Below, one piece after another: positions 52,416 through 60,862 of a stretch of 64,000 nucleotides of DNA. The stretch covers positions 23,284 to 87,283 of the forward strand of contig QEUQ01000006.1 in assembly GCA_003577105.1 (NCBI GenBank). Direction: 5' to 3'. The position numbers and the translations under genes were made by a program. This stretch comes from Acidobacteriota bacterium (GTDB lineage: Bacteria > Actinomycetota > Acidimicrobiia > ATN3). The notes beneath the pieces are model-generated. The model saw only the letters and a list, made by a program, of their open reading frames with translations. It ran no database searches and had not been told where the DNA came from. The first letter of the stretch is position 1. Each line of letters opens with the position of its first letter.

Positions 52416-54335
52416 TCAGCTGATTCCGTACGCGAGAGCCACGGTGCCGCCGTCGGCGTCAGAGCGCCAGAAGTAGAGAGGCTTCTCTACAGCGATCTCC
52501 TTGTCGGAACTGATCACCACACTCAAGCGCTTGGCATCGCCAGCCAGCGTGTTCACCTTGAATGTGCCCCGACTATTTGCGGGAACCGTACCGTTGCGCA
52601 CCATCACCTGACCGGCCTCGTCGAGGAAGCGGAATGTCACCTTTGCCTCGCCGCTGTTGCTGTTGGCAACAGTCAGCCAAGTATCGGTGTAGGCCCTCGT
52701 ATCGAGGTCTGGTACGAACGCGTGGCGGTACTTCAACGTGGCACCTGGCGCGTCATGCCCGCCGGTCCAGCCGTTGTAGCTGAAGTACATCGGTCGCTCG
52801 ACAACAACTGGCTTGTTTGAGCTCACATTCGCTGAGAGGCTCTTGTTCGGAACCTTGGAGTTGACAAGGCGGGTGAAGCGCGCTTGACCAGCAACCTCGA
52901 AGGTCTCAGATACCGGAGCGCCATCGTCAAGCAGGTACTTGAGTGTGACCGTCGCTGCCGATGAGCCAGGATTTTGAATGGTGATCCACTCATCGAATCC
53001 CGGTCCCGTATAGCCCTCGGCGAAATCGAAATTGGTGCCGGGCGAGGTAACTCCCGCTCCAACGTGGCCACCCTTGTAAGACCCGCTGCCATTCCTTGGG
53101 CTATAGGTGAAATACATGGGCCGCTCGACAAGTACTGGGACCCCGCTGGTGCTCTCGACTCTTGTCGAAACATCGCTGCCAGGAACGTCATTGTTGACGT
53201 TGATCGTGATACGCCTGTTGGCGCCCACCGAATACCCCTCTTTGACGACTGTCGCGCCACCCGGCTTCATGTACGTAACTTTCAGCGGGGCAGCCGACGA
53301 GTTGGGGTTGATTACGGTGATCCAGGTGTCAAAACCGGGTCCGGTATAACCCTCTGCCAGGTAGAAGTCCGTGGCAAGTTCGGTCTTGCCTACAAGCGCC
53401 GAGCCGCCGTCAATTGAGCCCTTGTACCTAAAGACCATCGATCGCTCAGCTACCACTGGTGAATTTGCTGTGACTTTGGCGCCAATTTCCTTGTCATCGC
53501 CTACCACGTCGCGAGCATCCACTGTGACTCGGCTCATTGGGCCGACGGTGAGATTCTTGGTCACCGATGAACCCTGAAGATAGAAGGTCACAACAACCTC
53601 GGCATTCGTCTCACGCGGATTCATGATCGTGTAGTCGGTGTCGAACTCCGGCCCTGTGAAGCCTTCTGCGAAATACCAGGTGTTATTGGGGACTGCACCT
53701 TCGCCGGGCCCGGCCACAACTGGAGATTCCGAGACCGGGGCCGTGCCGGGAAATCCAAGATTCGGGTTCGCGATATTGAAGAAGTCAAGTGTCACCCACA
53801 TGCGCCCGTCGGCTCCGTAGACGACGCCAATTCCCACGTAGTTGTAGGTGGCGCTCATCAGGGTTTCGCAGTGCGATTTTGAGGTCAGAAATGAAGTTCC
53901 GTTGTCGCTGCTCGACAGGGGTGACAGTGGGCACGGCGGGACTGGCGACGGTATCGGATTGCAGCTGCGCTGCCCGCATTGAATCCGCTGAATAGCTGCA
54001 TCACCGGAGAGCGGCTTTGTCGTGTAACCGATGTTTTGAGCAGCGTTTTGCCAAATCTGAGGAACTCGCTCCCAGTCTGCGCTGTGGGCGAAGTTGCCGG
54101 TCTGGGCCATGTTGAATGAGTGCTGCCGCGCCACCTGAATCGCAGGTAGCCAGAGCTTAAGTGGTGGCAGGCCTGCGGCGACTCTCTGCTGGTTTGTGTA
54201 TTGGAGCAAGCGCTCTTCATCTACCGCAGGGTCGAACGCGTGCGCCGGCTTCGTTGCCATTGCGAGCGTTGCGAGGATCGTGATCGCAGCTGTCGTGACG
54301 ATAATTCGGACTACGTGTCGGGTAATGCTTGTCAT
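52416..54335 (-). CDS. Secreted CAP-domain protein with repeated beta modules
   Basis: A 639-residue exported protein. The signal peptide ends near ATKPAHA; a CAP/SCP (YkwD-like) domain follows, with FAHSADWERV and AAQNIGY. The usual GENI Glu reads Gln here. From about residue 200 four modules of roughly 105 residues repeat, each opening with an (F/Y)xEG(Y/F)TGPGFD-like line and ending in a MYFSYN-like strand (VERPMYF). Such repeats occur in surface proteins of several actinobacterial lineages. Function is probably wall-associated or adhesive. Confidence 0.8.
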   Translation of the reverse strand: MTSITRHVVRIIVTTAAITILATLAMATKPAHAFDPAVDEERLLQYTNQQRVAAGLPPLKLWLPAIQVARQHSFNMAQTGNFAHSADWERVPQIWQNAAQNIGYTTKPLSGDAAIQRIQCGQRSCNPIPSPVPPCPLSPLSSSDNGTSFLTSKSHCETLMSATYNYVGIGVVYGADGRMWVTLDFFNIANPNLGFPGTAPVSESPVVAGPGEGAVPNNTWYFAEGFTGPEFDTDYTIMNPRETNAEVVVTFYLQGSSVTKNLTVGPMSRVTVDARDVVGDDKEIGAKVTANSPVVAERSMVFRYKGSIDGGSALVGKTELATDFYLAEGYTGPGFDTWITVINPNSSAAPLKVTYMKPGGATVVKEGYSVGANRRITINVNNDVPGSDVSTRVESTSGVPVLVERPMYFTYSPRNGSGSYKGGHVGAGVTSPGTNFDFAEGYTGPGFDEWITIQNPGSSAATVTLKYLLDDGAPVSETFEVAGQARFTRLVNSKVPNKSLSANVSSNKPVVVERPMYFSYNGWTGGHDAPGATLKYRHAFVPDLDTRAYTDTWLTVANSNSGEAKVTFRFLDEAGQVMVRNGTVPANSRGTFKVNTLAGDAKRLSVVISSDKEIAVEKPLYFWRSDADGGTVALAYGIS

Positions 54336-54419
54336 AGGACCTTGTCTCCCCAGCGGAGCTCTCGACTATTGGTACTGGCTGCGATCCTGAAGTAACTATC
54401 GGCAAATCTTGGGACACGA

Positions 54420-54578
54420 CTTAAGTACCGGGTACCACAAGGACCTTCGTAACTGTTGCGATAGCGGCTTTCCCAGCTTAGCGCGGGTGCGCGGCAGCCA
54501 ATTCCGGCCAACAAAGACGTATGCTACAAAGCTGTGGCAGTGACTCAACAAGGGTACTTAAGCTCAGTAACTAGTTAC
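54420..54578. promoter_or_regulatory. Palindromes upstream of proC and the CAP-domain gene
   Basis: In the 274-bp divergent gap, GTAACTAGTTAC at 54567-54578 is a perfect 12-bp palindrome 31 bases before the proC start. CTTAAGTACC (54420-54429) is the exact reverse complement of GGTACTTAAG (54553-54562). AGTAACTA also recurs at 54390 and 54566. They may be operators of a shared regulator; no consensus promoter stands out. Confidence 0.4.
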
Positions 54579-54609
54579 ATGTACCAGAGGTGGGAGCCGT
54601 GATTGCACC

Positions 54610-55527
54610 GTGAGTGACAGATTGAAGTTGTCCGTGCTGGGCGGCGGCAAGATGGGTGAGGCTTTCATCGCCGGCCTCATAGCTGCGGCGGCTGCCGGCG
54701 AGTTGGAGAGTGCTAGATCGGCGGTTGCTGAGTCGGACATTGCGAGCCCAGCGAGGAGAGCGGGCGGATCGGTGACGGTCGGCAAGTCCGACATACGCGT
54801 AGCCGAGGTCGATCCGGACCGGCGGGAATACCTCGAGACACAATTCGGTATCGCGACGACCCCTAGAGCAGACGAAGCGGCAAGCGGTGCCTCGGCGATC
54901 CTCCTAGCCGTCAAGCCAGGAGATGTGCCCGAGTGCCTCGAAACATGCCGCGATGCCTTGGATCCAAGCACCTTGGTGATCTCTATTGCCGCGGGCATCA
55001 GGCTCGACACTCTCGAAGCGCATCTCCCCGATAGGCAGAAGGTCGTTCGCGCCATGCCAAACCTCGGAGCCACAATTCGTGCGGGGGTGAGCGCATATTT
55101 CGCCTCCTCCTCACTCAGTGAGCATGACCTCGATGTGACCGAAGGGATCTTGGGCGCAGTTGGGCCCGCAGTGCGCCTCGCCGAGGAACGCCTGCTCGAC
55201 CTTGTTACCGCGGTATCCGGATCAGGCCCGGCCTACGTCTTTGCACTTGCCGAGGCGATGCAAGCAGCGGCCACCGAGGGGGGGCTTTCCGAAGAGACTG
55301 CCTATCTTCTCGTCTCTCAGACCATTCTCGGCGCCGCGCGCCTCCTCGCTGAGAGCGGTCCAGGCTCACCCGGAGGTCTGACCGCAGCACAATGGCGCGA
55401 GGCTGTCACATCCAAGGGCGGCACTACCGCTGCGGCACTGGCAGTTTTCGACGAGGCCGGGTTCGAAGAAATCGTCGTGCGGGCTATCGAGTCCGCCCGC
55501 GCCAGATCCGCGGAGCTGGGCTCATAG
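54610..55527 (+). CDS. proC: Pyrroline-5-carboxylate reductase
   Basis: A 305-residue enzyme of proline synthesis. LSVLGGGKMGEAFIAGL is the NADPH loop, ILLAVKPGDVPECLE follows, and AVSGSGPAYVFALAEAM plus the C-terminal GGLTAAQWREAVTSKGGTT are family signatures. About 30 residues longer than most ProC owing to an insertion in the N-terminal domain (PARRAGGSVTVGKSDIRVAE). proC precedes a GalE-like epimerase and a PlsC-like gene in mycobacteria as well. Confidence 0.94.
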   Translation: MSDRLKLSVLGGGKMGEAFIAGLIAAAAAGELESARSAVAESDIASPARRAGGSVTVGKSDIRVAEVDPDRREYLETQFGIATTPRADEAASGASAILLAVKPGDVPECLETCRDALDPSTLVISIAAGIRLDTLEAHLPDRQKVVRAMPNLGATIRAGVSAYFASSSLSEHDLDVTEGILGAVGPAVRLAEERLLDLVTAVSGSGPAYVFALAEAMQAAATEGGLSEETAYLLVSQTILGAARLLAESGPGSPGGLTAAQWREAVTSKGGTTAAALAVFDEAGFEEIVVRAIESARARSAELGS

Positions 55528-55662
55528 CCGCGCCCTCCAGGCGGCCACGTTTGAAGCCCAGGAGTACCTAGCGACAGCGGCGCGCGGCCAGTCTCGGACG
55601 ACAAACACCCCAAGAGAATTCGATCGGTGCCTACCGACAGCGGCACTGCCGGCTACCAGTAG

Positions 55663-56772
55663 CTACCGAGGCGGGGGCGGAGGGGGCTGCTGGCCGTACT
55701 GATCCGAGTACTCGGCGCCGTAGCCCTGGTCGTAACCCTGGTCGTAACCCTGGTCGTAACCCTGGTCATACCCGCCGCCGTAGCTCTCGTCGTAGTCGCC
55801 GTACTCGTCGTAGTAATCCCAATCCTGGAACTTCTTCTGGTTCGACTTGCTCCAGATTCTGTAACCGACTACTGCAATCACGATGATCCCAACGACTACC
55901 AGGATCGGTATCACAGGGCTCTTGGCGCCAGGAGGCGGAGCCGGTGACTCGACAACGACGATCGCCTTACTCGACACCTTGGTGCCGGCAGCATCGGTGA
56001 ATTCTCCGCTCCACGAGTACTCGCCACCCTGCTCGGGAAGCTTGAAGATCGGCACACCACCTGGGGTCGAGGGCCGCACGTCGGCATTTGGCTTCGACTT
56101 CCCGTAGAAAACGATGTCGAGATCGATTGGGGTTGTCAGCTTGATGCCGCCCCCACCACCAAGCGGCGCAGCTTTGGCGCACGGGTAGGTACTTCCCGAC
56201 TCCCCACTCCCGCCGAGGTCGAGACTGAGCTTGTACTCAAATTCGGTACCGCTTCCGATGATGTGCAAAGTCGCGCACGTCGTCGGGGGCGGCTCGGACT
56301 TCGGATTGCACGGCTCGGATCCGCCGATCACGATCACAGCAATGACCGTGGCGTGGTCACCGGGACTAGGCGGATTCTGATTCACAAGGCAAATCACCGG
56401 TGAAACGACACCAAACGATGCTTCCTTGATGCTGACCTTGCCCTCGCCCACCTTGTCGTAGTTCGGGCCGGCGGTTCCTGACGGAATTGGAAAGCCGCTG
56501 CTCTTTAACAGTCCACCATTGAGCAGTGGTTCGCCTTCTTCTTGGGTGATCCGGAGCCTCACGTCGGTGTTGGCCCCTGGAAGCGCTTCGCCTTCACAGG
56601 CAGGATGTGTGGACGGCGTCTTGTACTTGCCCCCTTCGCAAAGCTCGACCGCAACCTTGGGATTGAACGGCTTGGTTTCGGTCTGCGAACTTGCGGCTAG
56701 GGGCAGAGCGAAAATCAGCGCACCGGCCATGAGAAGAGTCAGGAAAAGATTGCGAGCGCGGCCTCGTGACAC
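55663..56772 (-). CDS. Type I membrane protein with GYDQ-repeat cytoplasmic tail
   Basis: A 369-residue protein of unknown family. The GTG at 56772 has GGAGG seven bases upstream. A signal peptide (FLTLLMAGALIFALPLAASS) leads to an exported domain of about 240 residues with several cysteines, then an immunoglobulin-like segment (GGEYSWSGEFTDAAGTKVSSKAIVVV), one membrane helix (SPVIPILVVVGIIVIAVVGY) and a Tyr/Gln/Gly/Asp-rich tail with four GYDQ units that ends in six prolines and Arg. The tail is low-complexity and prion-like. Confidence 0.7.
   Translation of the reverse strand: MSRGRARNLFLTLLMAGALIFALPLAASSQTETKPFNPKVAVELCEGGKYKTPSTHPACEGEALPGANTDVRLRITQEEGEPLLNGGLLKSSGFPIPSGTAGPNYDKVGEGKVSIKEASFGVVSPVICLVNQNPPSPGDHATVIAVIVIGGSEPCNPKSEPPPTTCATLHIIGSGTEFEYKLSLDLGGSGESGSTYPCAKAAPLGGGGGIKLTTPIDLDIVFYGKSKPNADVRPSTPGGVPIFKLPEQGGEYSWSGEFTDAAGTKVSSKAIVVVESPAPPPGAKSPVIPILVVVGIIVIAVVGYRIWSKSNQKKFQDWDYYDEYGDYDESYGGGYDQGYDQGYDQGYDQGYGAEYSDQYGQQPPPPPPR
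55724..55771. repeat. 12-bp tandem repeat coding for GYDQ units
   Basis: CCCTGGTCGTAA repeats at 55724-55735, 55736-55747 and 55748-55759, with a diverged fourth copy to 55771. It encodes the Gly-Tyr-Asp-Gln units of the membrane protein tail in the opposite orientation and keeps the frame. Confidence 0.85.
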
Positions 56773-56968
56773 CGAGTACCTCCACGTTCCGTTCGGATTC
56801 GAGGGCGAACCTGCGGCGTCCAGCAATGTCGTTCTCCCCGTCAGTACGACCGCCAGCGTCATTGACGCAAACACGCCGAGTGGCGCGAAAGCGTAACAAC
56901 CACACGCCCGGTCGTCCACCGCATCTCGCCCGCGCGGCGCTATCCCGGTATCAAGGCTCATCCATCCC

Positions 56969-56981
56969 TACAATCAGCCCG
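56969..56981 (+). promoter_or_regulatory. Leaderless -10 element of the hydrolase lipoprotein gene
   Basis: TACAAT at 56969-56974 is followed by seven bases and the ATG at 56982, the same layout as before the Fur-family gene. No good -35 is seen. Confidence 0.4.
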
Positions 56982-57707
56982 ATGAAGAAGCGCAAACACG
57001 CTCGAAAAAGTTCACTCCTCGCGTCGGCACTTGGGCTACTCATGTTTGCCGCCTTTGCCGCTCAAGCATGTGGGGGAATTCCGGCACCCACCGACATCAC
57101 CATCGTCACGGAGGACGGCTTTCGACTTGCTGCAACCGAATACGGCAAGGGAAACAACGGCGTGGTCCTTGCTCACGATTCAGACGGGTCGCGAGCCGAC
57201 TGGTCCGAATTCGCCAACCAACTCGCCTCACGAGGGATGCGCGTCGTCGCCGTCACCTTCAGAGGATTCCCCGGCAGCGATGGAGTTCGCGACCCACAGG
57301 TCATGGACCGAGACCTCGTGGGCGCTGCTCGCTATCTGCAGAAAGAAAAAGGCGTGACCAAAATCGCCTACGTCGGCGCAGGCATGGGCGGAACTGTCGC
57401 ATTCAAGGCTGCAGCTAATCCGGAGCTCCAGCCAGCTGTGGTCGAAGTTGTTTCGCCCTTCGCTCGATACCAAACCCTCGATGCTGCACGATCGACAATC
57501 CAGCTTTTCATGCCAAAGATGGTCGTCGAATCCGACGGCAACAAGGATGCCCTCGGCGCTGTCCAAGAACTCTTCAAGACCCTTCCCGAACCAAAACGCT
57601 TCGAGGAGGTCCCCGGTAGCGCCAAGGGCATCGCCATTATCAATGATCCGGCCAACGAAAAGCTCCGCTCCGAGATGTTCGACTACTTGAAGAAGGGCTT
57701 TGAGTAG
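56982..57707 (+). CDS. Alpha/beta-hydrolase-fold lipoprotein
   Basis: A 241-residue exported protein with a signal ending in a lipobox (FAAQAC). The fold has VVLAHDSDGSRADWSEFANQL and GAGMGGTVAFKAA, where the nucleophile position reads Gly-x-Gly-Met-Gly without a serine, so it may not be catalytic. The closing IAIINDPANEKLRSEMFDYL lies where the catalytic His would be and contains none. I would call it a hydrolase-like protein, perhaps inactive. Confidence 0.7.
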   Translation: MKKRKHARKSSLLASALGLLMFAAFAAQACGGIPAPTDITIVTEDGFRLAATEYGKGNNGVVLAHDSDGSRADWSEFANQLASRGMRVVAVTFRGFPGSDGVRDPQVMDRDLVGAARYLQKEKGVTKIAYVGAGMGGTVAFKAAANPELQPAVVEVVSPFARYQTLDAARSTIQLFMPKMVVESDGNKDALGAVQELFKTLPEPKRFEEVPGSAKGIAIINDPANEKLRSEMFDYLKKGFE

Positions 57708-57718
57708 GACGGTCCCTG

Positions 57719-58528
57719 GTGCGCTACGAATACATAACCCTCACGACTGACTACGGCCTCAATGACGAGTTCGCCGGCGTCTGCCACGGAGTCATCGCCC
57801 AAATTGCACCGGGCGCGCGTGTTATCGACATCACTCACGGCATTGAGCCATTTGACGTGCGGGGAGGGGGGCTCACTCTCGTGCGGGCAATTCAATACAT
57901 GCCGGCGGGAGTCCATGTGGCGATTGTCGATCCCGGGGTCGGTACGGACCGCAGAGCCATTGCCGTCGAGGCAGGTCCGTCTGTCATGGTCGGACCTGAC
58001 AACGGGATCCTTTCCCCCGCGGTCGCAATGCTCGGAGGCGCCACGAGGTGCGTCGAGCTCACAAATGAGGACTATCAGCTCCCCCGTGCAGGTGGGCAGA
58101 CTTTCGCGGGCCGGGATCTCTTCGTTCCCGCCGCAGCGCAAATCGCTCTGGGAACCCCACTGGAGGAGTTCGGCGACGAGGTTGACCCTCATACGCTTGT
58201 GCCAATGCTGGTCCCCCTCTGCTCGGTTGATGCGAAATCAGTTGCAGGCGAGATCCTCTGGATCGACCGGTTCGGCAACGCTCAGCTCAATATTTCTCCA
58301 GGCGAACTCGAGATGCTCGGCGCGTCGGTGGGCGAACAAGTCGAGGTCGAAATAGAGGGAGCCGCCATCGGCGCCGCTTTCAGCAACACGTACGCAGATC
58401 ACGAAGACGGAGTGATCCTGCTCATCGTCGATTCGTACGGAATGCTCTCGCTCTCGGTCAATCGGGGCCGCGCGAGTGACATCTTGGGCTTGAGATCCGC
58501 AACAAAGGTACGTCTGAAGACAGGGTGA
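57719..58528 (+). CDS. SAM hydrolase (DUF62/duf-62 adenosyltransferase family)
   Basis: A 269-residue member of the S-adenosyl-L-methionine hydroxide adenosyltransferase family, which cleaves SAM to adenosine and methionine. LTTDYGLNDEFAGVCHGVI, VIDITHGIEPFDVRGG, VDPGVGTDRRAI and VGPDNGILSPA are family motifs. The chloride- or fluoride-specific loop of halogenating relatives is not evident, which favours the hydrolase. A GTG start 11 bases after the preceding gene suggests co-transcription. Confidence 0.9.
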   Translation: MRYEYITLTTDYGLNDEFAGVCHGVIAQIAPGARVIDITHGIEPFDVRGGGLTLVRAIQYMPAGVHVAIVDPGVGTDRRAIAVEAGPSVMVGPDNGILSPAVAMLGGATRCVELTNEDYQLPRAGGQTFAGRDLFVPAAAQIALGTPLEEFGDEVDPHTLVPMLVPLCSVDAKSVAGEILWIDRFGNAQLNISPGELEMLGASVGEQVEVEIEGAAIGAAFSNTYADHEDGVILLIVDSYGMLSLSVNRGRASDILGLRSATKVRLKTG

Positions 58529-58662
58529 GTCAGGGGCACCCATCTACCTCAGCGTGTACGCTTTTGGCTACTCAACGGCTGCCCCCTAGGTGGTGAGATC
58601 GCAGTGCCTTTAAGGCGTGCTCCGCATCGGGTTGCCTTGAAACTAGCTAGCTGGAGATCAAC

Positions 58663-59712
58663 TTGCCCCGGCGCATACTGATAACAGGCATATCCCGATT
58701 CCTCGGACTCCGACTCGCGAGGAAGCTCGAGGCAAATGATGAGATCGATGAAATCATCGGCGTTGACCTCGAGCCTCCTTCAGAGGAGTTCAAGCGCGTA
58801 GAGATCGTGCGCGCGGATATTCGCAATCCGCTCTTCTCCAAGGTGCTTCAGGCGTCTAGAGCCGACACTGTCATTCATTTGAACATCATCCCGTCCGAGG
58901 CAGAAAAGGGGCGGACGATGATGAAGGAGATGAATGTCATCGGGACCATGCAGCTCCTTGCCGCGTGCCAAAAGAGCGACTCGATCAGGAAGGTCGTCGT
59001 CAAGTCCACGACTGCCGTCTACGGCTCCGAGCCAGAGGATCCGGCTTTCTTCGCCGAAGAGATGAGCCGCCGCTCGACACCGAAGTCCTCGTATTGCCGG
59101 GACGCGATGGAGATCGAGACGTACGCCCGAGACTTCGGAAGGCGCAGGCCTGACGTCTGCCTCACCATCTTGCGCTTCGCGACAATCCTCGGCAGCACGG
59201 TCAACAACGCTTTCAGCCGATACCTCGCACAGCCCATGGTTCCGACGGTTCTCGGCTTCGATCCGAGGGTTCAGTTCATCCACGAAGAAGATGCGGCGGA
59301 GGCAACATATCGAGCTGCAATCGAGGATCATCCGGGCATATTTAACGTCGCAGCCGACGGTGCAGTCCCTCTCTCGCAAGCGATCCGGCGAGCGGGGCGA
59401 GGGCAATTGCCGATACTTCCTCCAGCTGTCTGGCTTGCTGACCGCGTCTCGGGCCTCATGCCATTTCTAAATGTTCCAAGTGCAATCATTAGAGAAATCG
59501 CCTACGGCAGGGTTGCGGACAACAGCCGCATGAAGGAGGAATTCGGCTTCGAGCCCAAGTACTCATGCCTCGACGCCGTCCACGATTTCCGCGAGAAAAA
59601 GCGGGCCGAACGGATAGTTCGGCAAGAGACAGACGCGACATGGGAAAAAGACCTGCGCGAGTTTGTGATCCGCAAGCAAAATGAGCGGCGCGCTGACCTG
59701 ACACCGACGTGA
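58663..59712 (+). CDS. NAD-dependent epimerase/dehydratase, GalE-like
   Basis: A 349-residue extended SDR. The NAD loop is ILITGISRFLGLRLA; the active-site region reads SSYCRDAMEIE, with Tyr-x3-Met instead of Tyr-x3-Lys, so catalysis may be altered. The TTG start has GGAG upstream. In mycobacteria a related gene (galE2, Rv0501) follows proC. The 134-base gap before it (58529-58662) shows no gene or clear terminator. Confidence 0.82.
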   Translation: MPRRILITGISRFLGLRLARKLEANDEIDEIIGVDLEPPSEEFKRVEIVRADIRNPLFSKVLQASRADTVIHLNIIPSEAEKGRTMMKEMNVIGTMQLLAACQKSDSIRKVVVKSTTAVYGSEPEDPAFFAEEMSRRSTPKSSYCRDAMEIETYARDFGRRRPDVCLTILRFATILGSTVNNAFSRYLAQPMVPTVLGFDPRVQFIHEEDAAEATYRAAIEDHPGIFNVAADGAVPLSQAIRRAGRGQLPILPPAVWLADRVSGLMPFLNVPSAIIREIAYGRVADNSRMKEEFGFEPKYSCLDAVHDFREKKRAERIVRQETDATWEKDLREFVIRKQNERRADLTPT

Positions 59713-59741
59713 CATGAACGAGCCTGAGGAAACCCGGACAG

Positions 59742-60743
59742 ATGCCTGACGCACAAATCATCACGCTGGGGCGGAGCAGTGAACAGTCAAAGTGCGCGGC
59801 TACTACATCGCGAAACAAGCCCTGTCAGAACTTCTCGATGGAGGGCAGCCCATACTGCCACGTACACCAGCCAATTGCCTCGGGAGTGAGGGGGGCCTCT
59901 TCATCGCCAGGGCGGGAGCGAATTTCCGAATGGCGAGACTTCATGCGCCGTCGTCTCGCCGGGCAGTACTACGTTGACGAGTACGGATACGACGAAGAGC
60001 TCAGCAGGGAGATCCTCCTACCCCTCACGAAATTCCTCTACGAGCAATGGTGGCGGGTAGAGGTTCGGGGCATAGAGAACGTACCCGCCCACGGTCCGGC
60101 GCTGATCGCATCCAATCACTCCGGAACGCTCCCGTGGGATGGCGCCATGCTCCTCACCGCCCTCCAGCTCGAGCACCCAGATTCGCCGGTTTGCAGGCTC
60201 CTCGGAGCAGATCTGCTCTGGACAGTGCCGTTCCTGAGCCATCTGGCGCGCAAGGCCGGCAACACCGTCGCCTGCGACGAAGACGCGCTCCACATGCTCA
60301 AGCGCGGTGAGCTCGTCGGGGTCTTCCCCGAGGGTTTCAAAGGCATCGGCAAGCCGTTTTCAGAGCGCTACCGCTTGCAGCGTTTCGGGCGCGGCGGCTT
60401 CGTGGAGGTTGCTGTTGAGACAGGTGCACCGATAATCCCGTGCGCCATTGTCGGCGCCGAAGAGATCTATCCGATGATCTATGACTTCCAACCGCTCGCA
60501 CGACTTCTGGGGTTCCCCTATTTCCCTATCACGCCCTTCTTCCCGCTGCTCGGGCCCCTCGGCATGATTCCGCTCCCGTCAAAGTGGATCATTGAATTCG
60601 GCGAACCAATACCAACTGATGTCTTCCCCCGTGAGGCCAAGGACGACCCGATGACACTCTTCGACATATCCGATCGAGTCCGTGACACCATCCAGCAAAT
60701 GCTTTACAAGAACTTGATGTCACGACGGAACTGGTTCCTCTGA
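59742..60743 (+). CDS. PlsC-like acyltransferase with N-terminal zinc finger
   Basis: A 333-residue glycerolipid acyltransferase. The HX4D motif reads NHSGTLPWDGAM and the phosphate-binding motif VFPEGFKGIGKPF, both intact. Ahead of the catalytic domain is a small C-x9-C-x10-C-x2-H motif at Cys18, Cys28, Cys39 and His42 (GSPYCHVH), resembling zinc fingers found alone in other proteins. It follows the epimerase as Rv0502 follows Rv0501. Confidence 0.85.
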   Translation: MPDAQIITLGRSSEQSKCAATTSRNKPCQNFSMEGSPYCHVHQPIASGVRGASSSPGRERISEWRDFMRRRLAGQYYVDEYGYDEELSREILLPLTKFLYEQWWRVEVRGIENVPAHGPALIASNHSGTLPWDGAMLLTALQLEHPDSPVCRLLGADLLWTVPFLSHLARKAGNTVACDEDALHMLKRGELVGVFPEGFKGIGKPFSERYRLQRFGRGGFVEVAVETGAPIIPCAIVGAEEIYPMIYDFQPLARLLGFPYFPITPFFPLLGPLGMIPLPSKWIIEFGEPIPTDVFPREAKDDPMTLFDISDRVRDTIQQMLYKNLMSRRNWFL

Positions 60744-60754
60744 GGGCAATTCAG

Positions 60755-60844
60755 TTGAGACCGATCACAGCAATCATTCTCAGTCTCCTGGCACTGGCGA
60801 TCGCTGCCGCTGCCTTCTATCAGCTCGTGATTGCGGTCAAGTGA
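60755..60844 (+). CDS. 29-residue hydrophobic peptide
   Basis: A short frame from a TTG at 60755 (GAGGG eight bases upstream) encodes a single membrane helix, starting MRPITAIILSLLALAIAAAA, with a final Lys. It lies between the acyltransferase and the methyltransferase on the same strand. Length alone cannot prove it, but the ribosome site, spacing and hydrophobic composition are consistent with a small membrane protein. Confidence 0.45.
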   Translation: MRPITAIILSLLALAIAAAAFYQLVIAVK

Positions 60845-60862
60845 TCTCCCTGCGAGCCGCCA

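Noticed and set aside
58529..58662. Small ribosomal-type or BldC-like gene between the SAM hydrolase and the epimerase, as in mycobacteria after proC
   Set aside because: Reading all frames of the gap gave no basic short protein or helix-turn-helix.
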